From assembly GCA_930979925.1 (NCBI GenBank), contig CAKNIB010000001.1:1-64000 (forward strand): DNA of 64,000 nucleotides, written 5' to 3'. This document shows positions 45,035 to 54,725 of the stretch, one piece after another (the first letter of the stretch is position 1; each line of letters begins with the position of its first letter). Below the pieces are notes generated by a model. The model ran no database searches and had not been told where the DNA came from. It saw only the letters and a list, made by a program, of their open reading frames with translations. A program made the position numbers and the translations under genes. This stretch comes from an uncultured Clostridia bacterium (GTDB lineage: Bacteria > Bacillota > Clostridia > Christensenellales > UBA1242).

Positions 45035-48000
45035 ATGTTTGAATTAAACAACTTTGATTCTATAAAAATTGGTATAGCTTCACCAGAGAAGATCAGAGAG
45101 TGGTCTCATGGTGAGGTTACCAAACCAGAAACTATAAACTATCGTACTCAAAAGCCAGAACGCGATGGTCTTTTCTGCGAGAAGATTTTCGGACCTAGAA
45201 AGGACTGGGAATGTCAGTGCGGAAGATATAAACGTGTTCGTTATAAGGGCGTAGTTTGTGATAAATGTGGTGTTGAGGTAACACGAGCAAAGGTTAGACG
45301 TGAGCGAATGGGTCACATTGAGCTTGCTTCTCCTTGCACTCACATATGGTATTTTAGAAATATTCCTTCAAAAATAGGTACATTACTTGAAATGACTCCA
45401 AAGGTACTGGAGCAAGTTGTGTACTACGTTTGTTATGTAGTTTTAGACCCAAAGAAGACAGACCTCGCATATAAACAAGTGCTCACTGATAAAGAATATA
45501 TGGACGCTTGCGAGAAATATGGTGAGGATGCTTTCGTTGTCGGCATGGGCGCAGAGGCTATAAAGAGACTTTTAGGTGAAGTTGACCTTCAAAAAGAGTC
45601 AAAGATGTTAAAAGAATCTCTTAACACTCTCAAAGGTCAAAGAAAAATTAAGGCAATGAAGAAACTTGACGTCGTTGAGTCCTTCCTCTCAAGTGGTAAC
45701 AACCCAACTTGGATGGTTCTTGACGTTATACCTGTTCTTCCACCTGACCTTCGTCCTATGGTTCCACTTGATGGCGGTAGATACGCAACAAGTGACCTCA
45801 ACGACCTTTATCGTCGTGTTATAAACAGAAACAATCGTCTTAAAAAACTTATAGAGTTAGGCGCTCCTGATGTTATCGTTCGTAACGAAAAACGTATGCT
45901 TCAAGAGGCTGTTGATAACCTTATTGATAATGGTAAACGTGGTAAAGCAGTTCAAAGTTCTAAACAAAGAGACCTAAAATCACTTACTGCTATGCTTGGT
46001 GGTAAACAAGGTCGTTTCAGATTAAACTTACTTGGTAAACGTGTTGACTACTCAGGACGTTCTGTTATCGTAGTTGGACCAGAACTTAAAATGTATCAAT
46101 GCGGTCTACCAAAAGAGATGGCTCTTGAGCTTTTCAAACCATTTATAATGAATAGACTTGTAGACCTTAACAAGTCACATAATATCAAAGCTGCAAAGCG
46201 TATGATAGAGAAGGAAAAGCCAGTTGTATGGGATATCTTAGCAGAGGTTATTAAAGACCACCCAGTATTCCTAAACCGTGCTCCAACTCTTCACAGACTT
46301 TCAGTGCAGGCATTTGAGCCAGTCCTTGTTGAAGGTAAGGCGATTAAACTTCACCCAGCATGTTGCGAAGCTTTCAACGCCGACTTCGACGGTGACCAAA
46401 TGTCCGTTCACGTACCACTTTCTATTGACGCAAGAACAGAGGCTAGAACTCTCATGCTTGCATCAAACAATATTTTGAAACTTTCTAATGGCGAACCTAT
46501 TGTTACACCTTCTCAAGATATTGTGCTTGGTTGCGCATATATGACTATGATTAAACCTGGAGCAAAGGGCGAGGGTAGTGCATTCGCATCTAAGGAAGAG
46601 GCGATTATTGCATATCAAACTCAAAACTTACACATACAAGCTAAAATCAAGGTTAGACTTGAAAAAGAAGTTGACGGCAAAAAGTATTCTAAGATTGTTG
46701 AAACAACAGTTGGACGTCTTCTCTTTAACGAACAAATTCCACAAAACCTTGGCTTTGTAGATAGAACTAAAGAGGAGAATATTTGTGAGCTTGAGTTCAA
46801 CAGAGATATAGCTAAAAAAGACTTAAGAACTATCCTTGCAAGGGCATATGATGTTTATGGAACAACAGCCTGCGCAACACTTGTTGATAAGATTAAGGCA
46901 ACAGGATACAAATATTCTACCCTTGGCGCTTTAACTGTTAACGCATTCGACATTGAGGAGCCAAAAGAAAAACAACAAATCTTACATGATGCCGACCAAA
47001 AAGCACTTGAAAATGAAAAGCTATTTAGACGTGGTCTTATCACCTACGACGAAAAAGTTAGAAATAACATTGAGATGTGGGAAGAGACTAAGTCAGAGGT
47101 CGCTAAAGCACTATTTGATGGTATGGATGACCTTAATCCATTTAAGGTTATGTGTAACTCAGGTGCCCGTGGTTCTAAAGACCAGCTAAATGCTCTTTGC
47201 GGTATGTCGGGTATTAAGACCACCGCATCAGGTGAAAAAATTGACGTTCCAATTAAGTCATCTTTCGTTAAAGGACTTACTCCTATTGAGTATTTCTTGA
47301 CCGCACGTGGTGCTCGTAAAGGTCTAACTGATACAGCGTTAAAAACAGCCGATTCTGGATATCTGACACGTCGTCTAGTAGACATCTCACAAGATGTAGT
47401 GGTTACAACCGAAGACTGCTTCGCTGACGCTGGCGAAAAAGTTAAGGGAGTTTATGTAACTGACCTTGTTGTTGATGGCGTTGTTCAAGAGACTTTAGCT
47501 GAAAGAATTTACGGCAGAGTTGCAGTTGAAGATATTGTAAATCCTGCTACAGGTGAGCTTATCGTTCAAGGTAACACTATGATTACCAAAAAACAAGCTG
47601 ACGAGATTGAAAAAGCCGGAATTAAAAAGGTACAGATACGTTCACTCTTTACCTGCCGTTGCAAACATGGTGTTTGTGCTAAGTGTTATGGCAGAGACCT
47701 TTCAAATAAAAACATGGTTACAATCGGAGAGGCTGTTGGTATCGTTGCAGCTCAGTCAATTGGTGAGCCTGGTACTCAGCTTACAATGAGAACCTTCCAC
47801 TCAGGCGGTGTTGCTTCCGCTCTTGATATTACACAAGGTCTTCCACGTGTTGAAGAGATTTTCGAGGCAAGAAAACCAAAAGGCGAAGCTCTTCTTTCAG
47901 AGGTTGCAGGAAAGGTTACAATCAAACAAGATGCAAAATACTATTACTTTACAGTCGCATCTCGTGAAGGCGATATAGAATATGAGGCAAAGAAACCTAT

Positions 48001-48592
48001 AGTTCTAATGGTTAAAAATGGCGATACTGTTGAGCCTGGTACACCACTTACTGCTGGTACTATCAATCCATCAGACCTATTAAGAATGCAGGGTGTTAAA
48101 GGTCTTCAAGACTATTTGCTCAACCAAGTTATTGCAACATATAGAGGACAAGACGTTAAAGTTAACGATAAACACGTTGAAATCATTATTAGACAAATGC
48201 TTAAGAAAGTTAAGGTTGAAGACGCCGGAGATACAGACCTTCTTCCAGGTGAAATCGTAGACGTTTATCGCGTAGACGAAGAGAACGATAGAATTTTGAG
48301 AGAGGGCGGAGTTCCTGCCACTGTTAAGAGAATTCTCTTAGGTATCACCAAGGCTTCACTTTCAACAGAAAGCTTCTTGTCAGCTGCTTCCTTCCAAGAG
48401 ACCTCAAGAACTCTTACCGAGGCTGCAGTTAAAGGTAAGGTTGACAACCTATTAGGTCTAAAAGAGAATGTTATTATCGGTAAACTCATTCCAGCCGGTA
48501 CTGGTATTAAGAGCTATCGCTCAGTTATGCCAATACTTGTAAAGGAAGAGGATACTGACAGCTTAAACTTAGTTGACAACATTGCAGAGTAA
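45035..48592 (+). CDS. rpoC: RNA polymerase beta-prime subunit
   Basis: The 1,185-residue beta-prime subunit. The N-terminal zinc site (CQCGRYKR...CDKCG, about 62-80) and the second zinc site ([13 protein letters not shown]) are intact, and the catalytic magnesium-binding motif NADFDGDQM is present, followed by the bridge-helix and trigger-loop regions ([16 protein letters not shown]). A purine-rich AGGGGAA site precedes the ATG. Cotranscription with rpoB is likely. A strong terminator follows 4 nt after the stop. Confidence 0.97.
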   Translation: MFELNNFDSIKIGIASPEKIREWSHGEVTKPETINYRTQKPERDGLFCEKIFGPRKDWECQCGRYKRVRYKGVVCDKCGVEVTRAKVRRERMGHIELASPCTHIWYFRNIPSKIGTLLEMTPKVLEQVVYYVCYVVLDPKKTDLAYKQVLTDKEYMDACEKYGEDAFVVGMGAEAIKRLLGEVDLQKESKMLKESLNTLKGQRKIKAMKKLDVVESFLSSGNNPTWMVLDVIPVLPPDLRPMVPLDGGRYATSDLNDLYRRVINRNNRLKKLIELGAPDVIVRNEKRMLQEAVDNLIDNGKRGKAVQSSKQRDLKSLTAMLGGKQGRFRLNLLGKRVDYSGRSVIVVGPELKMYQCGLPKEMALELFKPFIMNRLVDLNKSHNIKAAKRMIEKEKPVVWDILAEVIKDHPVFLNRAPTLHRLSVQAFEPVLVEGKAIKLHPACCEAFNADFDGDQMSVHVPLSIDARTEARTLMLASNNILKLSNGEPIVTPSQDIVLGCAYMTMIKPGAKGEGSAFASKEEAIIAYQTQNLHIQAKIKVRLEKEVDGKKYSKIVETTVGRLLFNEQIPQNLGFVDRTKEENICELEFNRDIAKKDLRTILARAYDVYGTTACATLVDKIKATGYKYSTLGALTVNAFDIEEPKEKQQILHDADQKALENEKLFRRGLITYDEKVRNNIEMWEETKSEVAKALFDGMDDLNPFKVMCNSGARGSKDQLNALCGMSGIKTTASGEKIDVPIKSSFVKGLTPIEYFLTARGARKGLTDTALKTADSGYLTRRLVDISQDVVVTTEDCFADAGEKVKGVYVTDLVVDGVVQETLAERIYGRVAVEDIVNPATGELIVQGNTMITKKQADEIEKAGIKKVQIRSLFTCRCKHGVCAKCYGRDLSNKNMVTIGEAVGIVAAQSIGEPGTQLTMRTFHSGGVASALDITQGLPRVEEIFEARKPKGEALLSEVAGKVTIKQDAKYYYFTVASREGDIEYEAKKPIVLMVKNGDTVEPGTPLTAGTINPSDLLRMQGVKGLQDYLLNQVIATYRGQDVKVNDKHVEIIIRQMLKKVKVEDAGDTDLLPGEIVDVYRVDEENDRILREGGVPATVKRILLGITKASLSTESFLSAASFQETSRTLTEAAVKGKVDNLLGLKENVIIGKLIPAGTGIKSYRSVMPILVKEEDTDSLNLVDNIAE

Positions 48593-48596
48593 AAAC

Positions 48597-48650
48597 AAAA
48601 AGATTACCTTAAATTGTGAGATTTTCTCCAATTTAGGTAATCTTTTTTTT
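48597..48650 (+). terminator. rpoBC operon terminator
   Basis: A long stem (48597-48608 with 48636-48647, continued inward by 7 pairs after a one-base bulge) with a 12-nt apical loop ends in eight Ts, directly after rpoC. Confidence 0.92.
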
Positions 48651-48669
48651 ATAAATTTATACATTTCTT

Positions 48670-48697
48670 TTGATATTTCGACAAAATTTGTTATAAT
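48670..48697 (+). promoter_or_regulatory. Leaderless sigma-A promoter with a GTG start
   Basis: TTGATA (48670-48675), a 16-bp spacer and TATAAT (48692-48697) are followed by 6 nt and GTG 48704. No Shine-Dalgarno is present. Confidence 0.7.
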
Positions 48698-48703
48698 TTT
48701 CCT

Positions 48704-49360
48704 GTGAAAAATCATAGCAAAGAAAACAACAAAATAGATAAAAAAGTTTTAGCCACGATTATAGCTAGCGTTTCATTAATAGTAATTGCTATTATCGTTC
48801 TTTTGCTATTCTTTTTTGCTGGAAAAGATGGTTCTAAGGCAACAAATGATATCCTGAGGATAAATGCAAACAATGTGACTTTATATAAAGGTGACACGTT
48901 AAATGATTATTATGAGCTTTCAATAGAAGACGCCCAAATTTCAATAGATGTTAACAAAAATGATATAATAGAAATAGACAAAGATAAAATAACAGCGCTC
49001 ACAAGTGGCGAGGTAACTGTAACATTAATCGCAACTTATAACGATAACTCAGCCAAAGATACTTTTACAGTAAAAGTTTTAAATTGTGATTACAGCTATG
49101 ATGTGCAAACTATAATAAACTGCTCTTATCAAAATAATACGCTAATGGTTGAGGGCGACTACTGCCAATTTAATATTGAGATTTATGACTTTTCTGGACA
49201 GCCATTTGAAAGCACTGATTATAAGTTTACTGTAACAAATAACGCCATCCTGCAAAAACAAATAGGCGGTTTTATCCTACAAACAACTACAAACTGTCAA
49301 ATTACCTTTACCGTGCCAACTATTGATTATTCTTTTATAATAGAGGTTGCTAAAATTTGA
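48704..49360 (+). CDS. Small membrane-anchored Ig-like (Big) protein
   Basis: A 218-residue protein with an N-terminal charged stretch, one membrane helix (about 15-39) and an outer beta-rich domain. Residues about 50-125 follow the Big_2 pattern: a start at NNVTLYKGD, a DIIEIDKDKITAL segment, then GEVTVTLIATY and a final TFTVKVLN strand. Start is a GTG placed by the leaderless promoter. The domain type recalls the giant lipoprotein and suggests a shared surface role, but there is no direct evidence of interaction. Function unknown. Confidence 0.65.
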   Translation: MKNHSKENNKIDKKVLATIIASVSLIVIAIIVLLLFFFAGKDGSKATNDILRINANNVTLYKGDTLNDYYELSIEDAQISIDVNKNDIIEIDKDKITALTSGEVTVTLIATYNDNSAKDTFTVKVLNCDYSYDVQTIINCSYQNNTLMVEGDYCQFNIEIYDFSGQPFESTDYKFTVTNNAILQKQIGGFILQTTTNCQITFTVPTIDYSFIIEVAKI

Positions 49361-49381
49361 CTTATATTAGTTGACAAATAA

Positions 49382-49513
49382 ATGAAAAACACAGATATCA
49401 TTGGTACTAATAGTACAACACATGTGCATGGAACAAAAGATGGTGGTAAAAGAGCCCTTGACGAGAACCATGCTACAGGAGAAAGAGATTACGAAGAATA
49501 TGAAAATGAGTAA
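49382..49513 (+). CDS. Possible 43-aa peptide gene
   Basis: A short ATG frame encodes a charged, Gly/Thr/His-rich, soluble peptide (THVHGTKDGGKRALDENH in the middle). It begins 21 nt after the upstream stop and is followed 29 nt later by a perfect terminator. There is no Shine-Dalgarno and no recognised family, and it may be a remnant of a larger gene. Confidence 0.35.
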   Translation: MKNTDIIGTNSTTHVHGTKDGGKRALDENHATGERDYEEYENE

Positions 49514-49542
49514 ATCTCTTAAGTTTAAAAAACAATAAAGAT

Positions 49543-49572
49543 AAAAATTGAGATAAATTTATCTCAATTTTT
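49543..49572. terminator. Palindromic terminator after the 43-aa frame
   Basis: A 30-bp perfect palindrome (centre between 49557 and 49558) flanked by A- and T-runs. Confidence 0.8.
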
Positions 49573-49629
49573 TATACTTAAATTGACAATTAAACAAAAT
49601 TTATTTCAATTTATATTTATGTTAAAAGC

Positions 49630-49752
49630 CCTTCCTTATAAACTTTTCTTTCTTCTTTTTTCTTTCTTATTTCAAAAATAATCCGAGATTAAAAGAAGAG
49701 TGAGAAACGAAAAACGAAAAAATAAGAGTACAAACAAAAATAACCGCAGAAA
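49630..49752. repeat. Direct repeat, copy 1 (about 122 bp)
   Basis: It consists of a pyrimidine-rich arm of about 45 nt, a core AAAAATAATCCGAGATT, a purine-rich arm and a closing ACAAACAAAAATAA-CCGCAGAA. It is about 85% identical by eye to copy 2 at 49822, offset 192 nt. It has lost one T in the closing motif, and the right arm of the tRNA terminator is absent. Confidence 0.75.
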
Positions 49753-49821
49753 ATATTTTACTTAATCCGCGTGGCGATGTGCACTTAAAACTTAGTAGTA
49801 AAGTCATGTATAATTGTAAAT
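49753..49821. other. Spacer between the two repeats
   Basis: About 70 nt with no ORF or hairpin of note. It contains AATCCGC, echoing the core of the repeat, and a GC-richer patch GTGGCGATGTGCAC. Confidence 0.4.
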
Positions 49822-49945
49822 CCTTCCTCATAAACTTTTCATTTTTCTTTTTTCTTTCTTATTTCAAAAATAATCCGAGATTTAAAGAAGAGTGAAGAGT
49901 GAAAAAAATAAGAAATAAGAGTACAAACAAAAATAATCCGCAGAA
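49822..49945. repeat. Direct repeat, copy 2 (adjacent to tRNA-Glu)
   Basis: The same pyrimidine arm / core / purine arm order as copy 1. Its closing motif is the left arm of the tRNA-Glu terminator, so this copy is probably the parental one and the tRNA 3' flank was duplicated. Confidence 0.75.
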
Positions 49946-49968
49946 TAATCTACGGATTATTTTTGTTT
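49925..49968 (-). terminator. tRNA-Glu terminator
   Basis: A perfect 16-bp stem (49925-49940 with 49953-49968) with a 12-nt loop. It directly abuts the CCA end of the minus-strand tRNA. Confidence 0.85.
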
Positions 49969-50042
49969 GGTAGCCTCAAGGGGACTCGAACCCCTGATTC
50001 CGCCGTGAGAGGGCGGCGTCTTAACCGCTTGACCATGAGGCC
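49968..50042 (-). tRNA. tRNA-Glu (anticodon CTC)
   Basis: The minus strand folds as a complete 75-nt tRNA. The 7-bp acceptor stem is GGCCTCA with TGAGGCT (first pair G-U), the anticodon stem is CCGCC/GGCGG around loop CTCTCAC giving anticodon CTC (reads GAG), and the T-arm is GGGG-TTCGAGT-CCCC. The discriminator is A, and CCA is encoded. A TTGCAA/TATAAT promoter and a strong terminator flank it. Confidence 0.95.
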
Positions 50043-50059
50043 TTAAATGCTACTTTTCC

Positions 50060-50088
50060 ATTATAGCAAAAAAATACATCTTTTGCAA
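50060..50088 (-). promoter_or_regulatory. Sigma-A promoter of tRNA-Glu
   Basis: On the minus strand TTGCAA (50088-50083), a 17-bp spacer and TATAAT (50065-50060) lie 17 nt before the mature tRNA 5' end. Confidence 0.85.
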
Positions 50089-50185
50089 GTGTTTTTTAAT
50101 TTTTCTTTAGAATATTTTAAAAATAATATTTTGATTTTTATTCTTTTTAGGATATAATTAATAAAAAGAGCTAAAGGAGTTTTCT

Positions 50186-51013
50186 ATGTTTGGGAAAAAG
50201 ATAAAAATAGGTATAGCTTTTGGCGGAGGCGGAACACGCGGTTTTTCACATTTAGGTGCGATAAAAGCTTTTGAGGAGTTCGGACTTGATTTTGACTTTA
50301 TTGCAGGTACTAGTGCGGGAAGTTTAGTTGGTGCCTTTTATGCTGCCGGTTACACTTATAAACAGATGTACAATATTGTTAAAAATCTGAGAGAGAAGGA
50401 CATTAGGAGAAATATTATTCCTTTTACACCATCTAAAATTGATGGTGTGGGAGAGATAATCACCTCTAACCTTGGCGATATAAACATTGAAGATTTAAAA
50501 AAGCCTTTTGCTGCAGTTGCTGTTGATATTAAATCAACAAAGGAAATCTGTCTTGCTAAAGGAAATCTTGCAAAGGCTGTCATGGGTAGCTGTGCAGTTC
50601 CTGGAGTTTTTACTCCGGTTGTTTACAATGACATGATTTTATGTGATGGCGGTCTTCAAAACACCATTCCAGCTGATGTGCCACGATATTTTGGTTGTGA
50701 TTATGTTATATCAGTTGACGTAAATAAATCTAGGACTTACGGCACAGAAAGCACTAAGGTTTTAGATGTATTAACCTGTTCTATACGTATTCTTATGAAG
50801 AGTAATGCTGTCCGCGGATATGTAAACTCAGACGTAGTAATTGCTCCAGAGACCAAAAGATTTAAGTCAACTAAGACTGATGGCATGGACGAAATGATAG
50901 AAGAAGGCTACAAAGCAACTATCGATGTCATGCCACAAATCATTGAGATATTTAATAAAAGAAGGAGACACAAACTAAAAGCGTTTCCAAGTGATATAAC
51001 AATAATAAAATGA
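50186..51013 (+). CDS. Patatin-like phospholipase (RssA-type)
   Basis: A 275-residue patatin-family serine acyl hydrolase. The oxyanion loop GGGGTRG (13-19), nucleophile S43 in GTSAGS, and the catalytic aspartate D154 in DGG form the complete Ser-Asp dyad. No signal peptide, so it acts in the cytoplasm or at the inner membrane face. AAAGGAG precedes the ATG, with TTGATT/TATAAT (16-bp spacing) upstream. Its stop overlaps the next start by 4 nt, indicating coupling with the ComEC-type hydrolase. The lipid substrate is unknown. Confidence 0.9.
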   Translation: MFGKKIKIGIAFGGGGTRGFSHLGAIKAFEEFGLDFDFIAGTSAGSLVGAFYAAGYTYKQMYNIVKNLREKDIRRNIIPFTPSKIDGVGEIITSNLGDINIEDLKKPFAAVAVDIKSTKEICLAKGNLAKAVMGSCAVPGVFTPVVYNDMILCDGGLQNTIPADVPRYFGCDYVISVDVNKSRTYGTESTKVLDVLTCSIRILMKSNAVRGYVNSDVVIAPETKRFKSTKTDGMDEMIEEGYKATIDVMPQIIEIFNKRRRHKLKAFPSDITIIK

Positions 51014-52128
51014 CAAAAAATAAAAAGCGCAAGAAACAAAAGAAAAAGTTGATAATTAAAAATGATGTATTGATAAGGACAAGCTTGTCAATATTTTTCA
51101 CATCTCTTTTTATTGTCGCCTTTTTTCTTTGTGGTGGAGCTGTATATTTTTATGATGTTGTGGTTGTCTCCGAGTTTAAGGGTTATGATTTTCAGATGCA
51201 TGTAATAGATGTTGGTCAGGGAGATAGCCTGCTTTTGAAGTTTCCAAATAATGAGACTATGCTTATAGATGCCGGCGAAGAGGATGAGGGGGATATTGTT
51301 ACAACATATGTAAAAAATTTTCTTAAGCAGGAGGGGCTAGAAAGATTAAATTATCTTTTATTGACTCACCCTGATGCTGACCACGTTGGCGGAGCGGTAA
51401 AAGTATTACAGGAAATAGAGGTGGACACCGTTTTTAGACCAAAGGTATACACTCATGACGAATTACTTGAAATGGATGACACAAACGTAATGGAGTCAAC
51501 CACTCTTATATACGATAGCGTTATAAAGCTTATAGAAGAAAAAGGTTGTAATGTGATATTTAATGAAAAAGGCTTGCAGTATAATTTTGGTGGCGCTGAG
51601 GTGGAATTTTTATCACCCGAACTTGACTATTATTCTTCAACAAATAGCACAAGCGCAGTAATCATGGTTACATATCAAACAAAGAAGTTTTTGCTTACGG
51701 GAGATGCTGACGCGGAGATAGAAGAGACACTAATTGAGGAGTACGGCGATTATCTTAATGCCGATGTTTTAAAAGTTGCTCACCATGGCTCAAACAGTTC
51801 ATCAACGACTGAGTTTTTATCCATGGTATCGCCAGAGTATTCCATACTTTGTACGGCTAAAAACAAGGATCTCCCATCAGTTGAGGTTATAAATAGATTG
51901 CGTGCAGTTAACAGTAGGCTTGTATCGACCTCGTCAGAAGGAAACTTTGCACTAACTATAGAAAATGATGGAATAAGTATAGCCGAAGAGCCTCAACCAA
52001 TTTTTGATATAGCTTTAATTATTTCAATTTATGTATTAGCACTAATTTTTACTTGGGGGATAAGATCCAACAAAGAAACAAAAAAGAAGGATATAATAAG
52101 AGATAATCAAATAAAAAATGATATTTAA
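51010..52128 (+). CDS. Membrane-anchored ComEC/Rec2-type metallo-beta-lactamase
   Basis: The 372-residue protein has a basic N-terminus, a membrane helix (about 27-53), a metallo-beta-lactamase domain and a C-terminal helix (about 335-355). The metal motif H120-x-D122-x-D124-H125 in THPDADHVGG, DVGQGDS before it and VAHHGSNSS later match the hydrolase domain of ComEC. The pore-forming competence domain is missing, so this is a stand-alone form; such proteins occur widely in clostridia and a nuclease role is likely but unproven. Start overlaps the patatin stop (ATGA). Confidence 0.85.
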   Translation: MTKNKKRKKQKKKLIIKNDVLIRTSLSIFFTSLFIVAFFLCGGAVYFYDVVVVSEFKGYDFQMHVIDVGQGDSLLLKFPNNETMLIDAGEEDEGDIVTTYVKNFLKQEGLERLNYLLLTHPDADHVGGAVKVLQEIEVDTVFRPKVYTHDELLEMDDTNVMESTTLIYDSVIKLIEEKGCNVIFNEKGLQYNFGGAEVEFLSPELDYYSSTNSTSAVIMVTYQTKKFLLTGDADAEIEETLIEEYGDYLNADVLKVAHHGSNSSSTTEFLSMVSPEYSILCTAKNKDLPSVEVINRLRAVNSRLVSTSSEGNFALTIENDGISIAEEPQPIFDIALIISIYVLALIFTWGIRSNKETKKKDIIRDNQIKNDI

Positions 52129-52157
52129 TTGTACAAAAAGAATTTTTATGATATCAT
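52129..52157 (+). promoter_or_regulatory. Leaderless promoter upstream of the shikimate-kinase-like gene
   Basis: TTGTAC (52129-52134), a 17-bp spacer and TATCAT (52152-52157) are followed by 6 nt and ATG 52164. The -35 box begins at the base after the preceding stop codon. Confidence 0.65.
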
Positions 52158-52163
52158 TAATAT

Positions 52164-52631
52164 ATGAAGGATTTAAAGACTATAAATAACCTCGTGATCG
52201 TATCGCTTGATGATAATTTCAGTAAAGCCGTAGCACAGACGCTCGCAAACCAGCTGGATATGTTTGGCTGTGATGTAAAGGAGCTTATAATTTATGACCT
52301 TATAAATCCAGAAGAAATTCTTGAAAAATGTGGATACGAATATCTAAAAAAAAGAGAAAAGGGGGTAGTTAGGTCGAGTGCCGACTATCAAAATACCGTT
52401 ATTTCTGTAAGCTTTGATTTGTACAAAGAATACAGCGAAGAATTTTCAATGTCTTTAATAATTTATTTACAATTGCAAAAAACGTCAATAAGAACGACAG
52501 CTAGCAAAATAGCTTATCAAAGTAGAGATGAGTTTTTAAAAGATAAAGCTGACATAGTAGTATCGCTTGATAGAAAATCAAAAATTTCAGCTTGCAAGGG
52601 GATAGTAGAAAAGTTAGGAGGTTTATTATGA
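52164..52631 (+). CDS. Shikimate-kinase-like protein lacking the P-loop
   Basis: A 155-residue protein whose secondary-structure order resembles shikimate kinase: an N-terminal strand and helix (LVIVSLDDNFSKAVAQTLAN), a G-x-EYLKKREKGVV segment like the GE.yFR..E motif, a strand LIIYLQL like the viyL strand, then SRDEFLKDKADIVV, resembling the R..lY...Adi.v end. The expected GxxGxGKS/T loop is replaced by SLDDNFSKAV, so ATP binding by the usual loop is lost. The assignment is from pattern alone and could be wrong. It overlaps tkt by 4 nt, implying coupled translation. Confidence 0.5.
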   Translation: MKDLKTINNLVIVSLDDNFSKAVAQTLANQLDMFGCDVKELIIYDLINPEEILEKCGYEYLKKREKGVVRSSADYQNTVISVSFDLYKEYSEEFSMSLIIYLQLQKTSIRTTASKIAYQSRDEFLKDKADIVVSLDRKSKISACKGIVEKLGGLL

Positions 52632-54595
52632 AAATATTAGATAAAACATTAAATTATGTAAAATCAATAACGGCGCAAATCATATCTAACGCTGGGAGCG
52701 GACATACAGGCGCGTCACTTGGCGTAAGTGCTATAATGCTTGCTCTTTTTAAGGACCATTATAACTTTGATGTTTCAGACACCGACTTTTTAAATCGTGA
52801 CCGTTTTGTGTTGTCAGCCGGTCATGCCTGTCCTTTGTATTACACTCTTCTTTCGTTATTTGGCTTTGACGTATCTTTGCAAGACCTTAAAAAACTTAGA
52901 ACTCTTGATAGCCGTACGCCAGGTCATCCAGAGCTCAATGTCACGGATGGCGTTGAGGTCTCAACAGGCCCACTCGGGCAAGGTGTCGCAAACGCTGTTG
53001 GTATGGCAATAGCACAGACTATCATGGCGGAGCGCTTTAACAGCATAGGCTTTCCAATAATTGACAATTATACCTATTGCCTTGCAGGCGACGGCGACCT
53101 CATGGAAGGAGTGGCACAGGAGGCATGCTCTCTTGCTGGCACTTTAGGACTTAATAAACTGATTTTACTTTACGACTCAAACGATGTCACCATGGATGGC
53201 TCAATAAATATAGCAAATAGAGAGAATGTTGCCAAGAAATTTAAAGCTATGGGCTGGAATGTAATTAGATGCAACAAAGGTAATAATTTCTATGCTTGCT
53301 CTCGGGCGATTGCTAGGGCGAAGAAATCTTCTCTTCCAACTATTATTATATTTAAGACAACTATAGGTATTGGAACGGATAAAGAAGGCACTTCTTCTAT
53401 ACATGGTGTTGCACTAAATGGCGAGGAACTTAAAGTTTTCAATCAAAAGCTTGGTGTATTTGAAAACTTTTATATTCCAAACGATGTCAGAGATTTTTGC
53501 ATGGAGTCCTCAAGACGAGGCAAACTCAACCACGAAAAATGGAACCAAAACTTAGCAGTTTACGCAACCTCCAACCCAGAGCTTTATAGACAATTTGTCA
53601 ATTTCTTTGACAGGAAGAAGATAGATCTTGATAAACTTAGCCGTAACGTTTACAAATGGGAGGGTTTAAGCGGACGAGAGCTTAACAAAAAGATACTTAA
53701 CGAGGTTAGCGAAAAGTTATTGCAAATAGTTGGCGGAACTGCCGACCTTATGCACTCTAGTTGCGCATATATTGAAAATGGCGGAAATTACAACTCAGGC
53801 AATAGAAGGGGAAGAAACATACATTTTGGCGTTCGCGAGCACGCTATGGGCGCAATTGTCAACGGAATAAGTTTGTACGAGGATTTCCTTCCTTTCTGCT
53901 CTACTTTCCTTGCTTTTTCAAACTACATGCTCCCTAGCATAAGAATGTCAGCCATGATGAAACTAAACGTTATGTACTTTTTCACGCATGACAGTATTTA
54001 CGTCGGTCAAGATGGACCATCACATCAGCCAATCGAACAGCTTTCTCAACTCCGCTCAATTATAGGGTTAAAAGTTTTCAGACCTTGTGACGCAAGCGAG
54101 CTTCTTGCAGGCTACAAATTTGCTCTTTCAAATAAGGGACCGATAGCCTTTGTTCTTTCAAGACAGAACATGCCAATTGTTGATGGCAAATTTAACGAGG
54201 CAAGCCAAGGCGGATATATTTTAAAACAAGCAAGCAAGGATGCTGATGTTGTCATTTATGCAAGTGGAAGCGAGGTGAGCTTAGCTTTAAATGTGGCAAG
54301 GGAGCTGTCTAAAAATTACAGTGTTTCAGTAGTTTCTTTTCCTTGCGTGGAACTCTTTGAAGAGCAGTCTACTGCATACAAAAACAAGGTACTACAAAAA
54401 TCCGCTCGCCTTCGTGTTGCGATAGAGGCGTCAAATGACAACGTTTGGTACAAGTACGTTGGCGATGATGGCTTGGTGGTAGGAGTTAGCGACTATCAAA
54501 AGAGTGCCGATGGCAAGACGATATACAATATGGCAGGCTTCAATGAAAAGGATATTGTTAGGGCAATAAATAAAAAACTATCAAAAAAAGATTAA
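52628..54595 (+). CDS. tkt: Transketolase
   Basis: A 655-residue thiamine-diphosphate enzyme of the pentose phosphate pathway. Visible motifs are GSGHTGASLG near residue 20 (usually GHPG), DGDLMEGVAQEA (the ThDP/metal motif), the EHAMG segment of the pyrimidine domain and the C-terminal transketolase fold. AGGAGGT precedes the ATG, which overlaps the upstream stop; the longer frame from 52592 is not needed. Substrate range (sugar-phosphate ketol transfer) is from family knowledge. Confidence 0.93.
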   Translation: MKILDKTLNYVKSITAQIISNAGSGHTGASLGVSAIMLALFKDHYNFDVSDTDFLNRDRFVLSAGHACPLYYTLLSLFGFDVSLQDLKKLRTLDSRTPGHPELNVTDGVEVSTGPLGQGVANAVGMAIAQTIMAERFNSIGFPIIDNYTYCLAGDGDLMEGVAQEACSLAGTLGLNKLILLYDSNDVTMDGSINIANRENVAKKFKAMGWNVIRCNKGNNFYACSRAIARAKKSSLPTIIIFKTTIGIGTDKEGTSSIHGVALNGEELKVFNQKLGVFENFYIPNDVRDFCMESSRRGKLNHEKWNQNLAVYATSNPELYRQFVNFFDRKKIDLDKLSRNVYKWEGLSGRELNKKILNEVSEKLLQIVGGTADLMHSSCAYIENGGNYNSGNRRGRNIHFGVREHAMGAIVNGISLYEDFLPFCSTFLAFSNYMLPSIRMSAMMKLNVMYFFTHDSIYVGQDGPSHQPIEQLSQLRSIIGLKVFRPCDASELLAGYKFALSNKGPIAFVLSRQNMPIVDGKFNEASQGGYILKQASKDADVVIYASGSEVSLALNVARELSKNYSVSVVSFPCVELFEEQSTAYKNKVLQKSARLRVAIEASNDNVWYKYVGDDGLVVGVSDYQKSADGKTIYNMAGFNEKDIVRAINKKLSKKD

Positions 54596-54725
54596 ATACA
54601 ATTTGCTAAAATGCACATATATGCAATGTCACATTCGACAAAACTTGCCAAAAATCTTAAAAAATTTACATTTTAAAAAAATCATTAAATGGAACCTCCA
54701 AGTATAATATATAAAGAGGTGCTTT

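Noticed and set aside
49630..49945. CRISPR-like repeat pair
   Set aside because: Only two long, diverged copies with one spacer and no cas genes.
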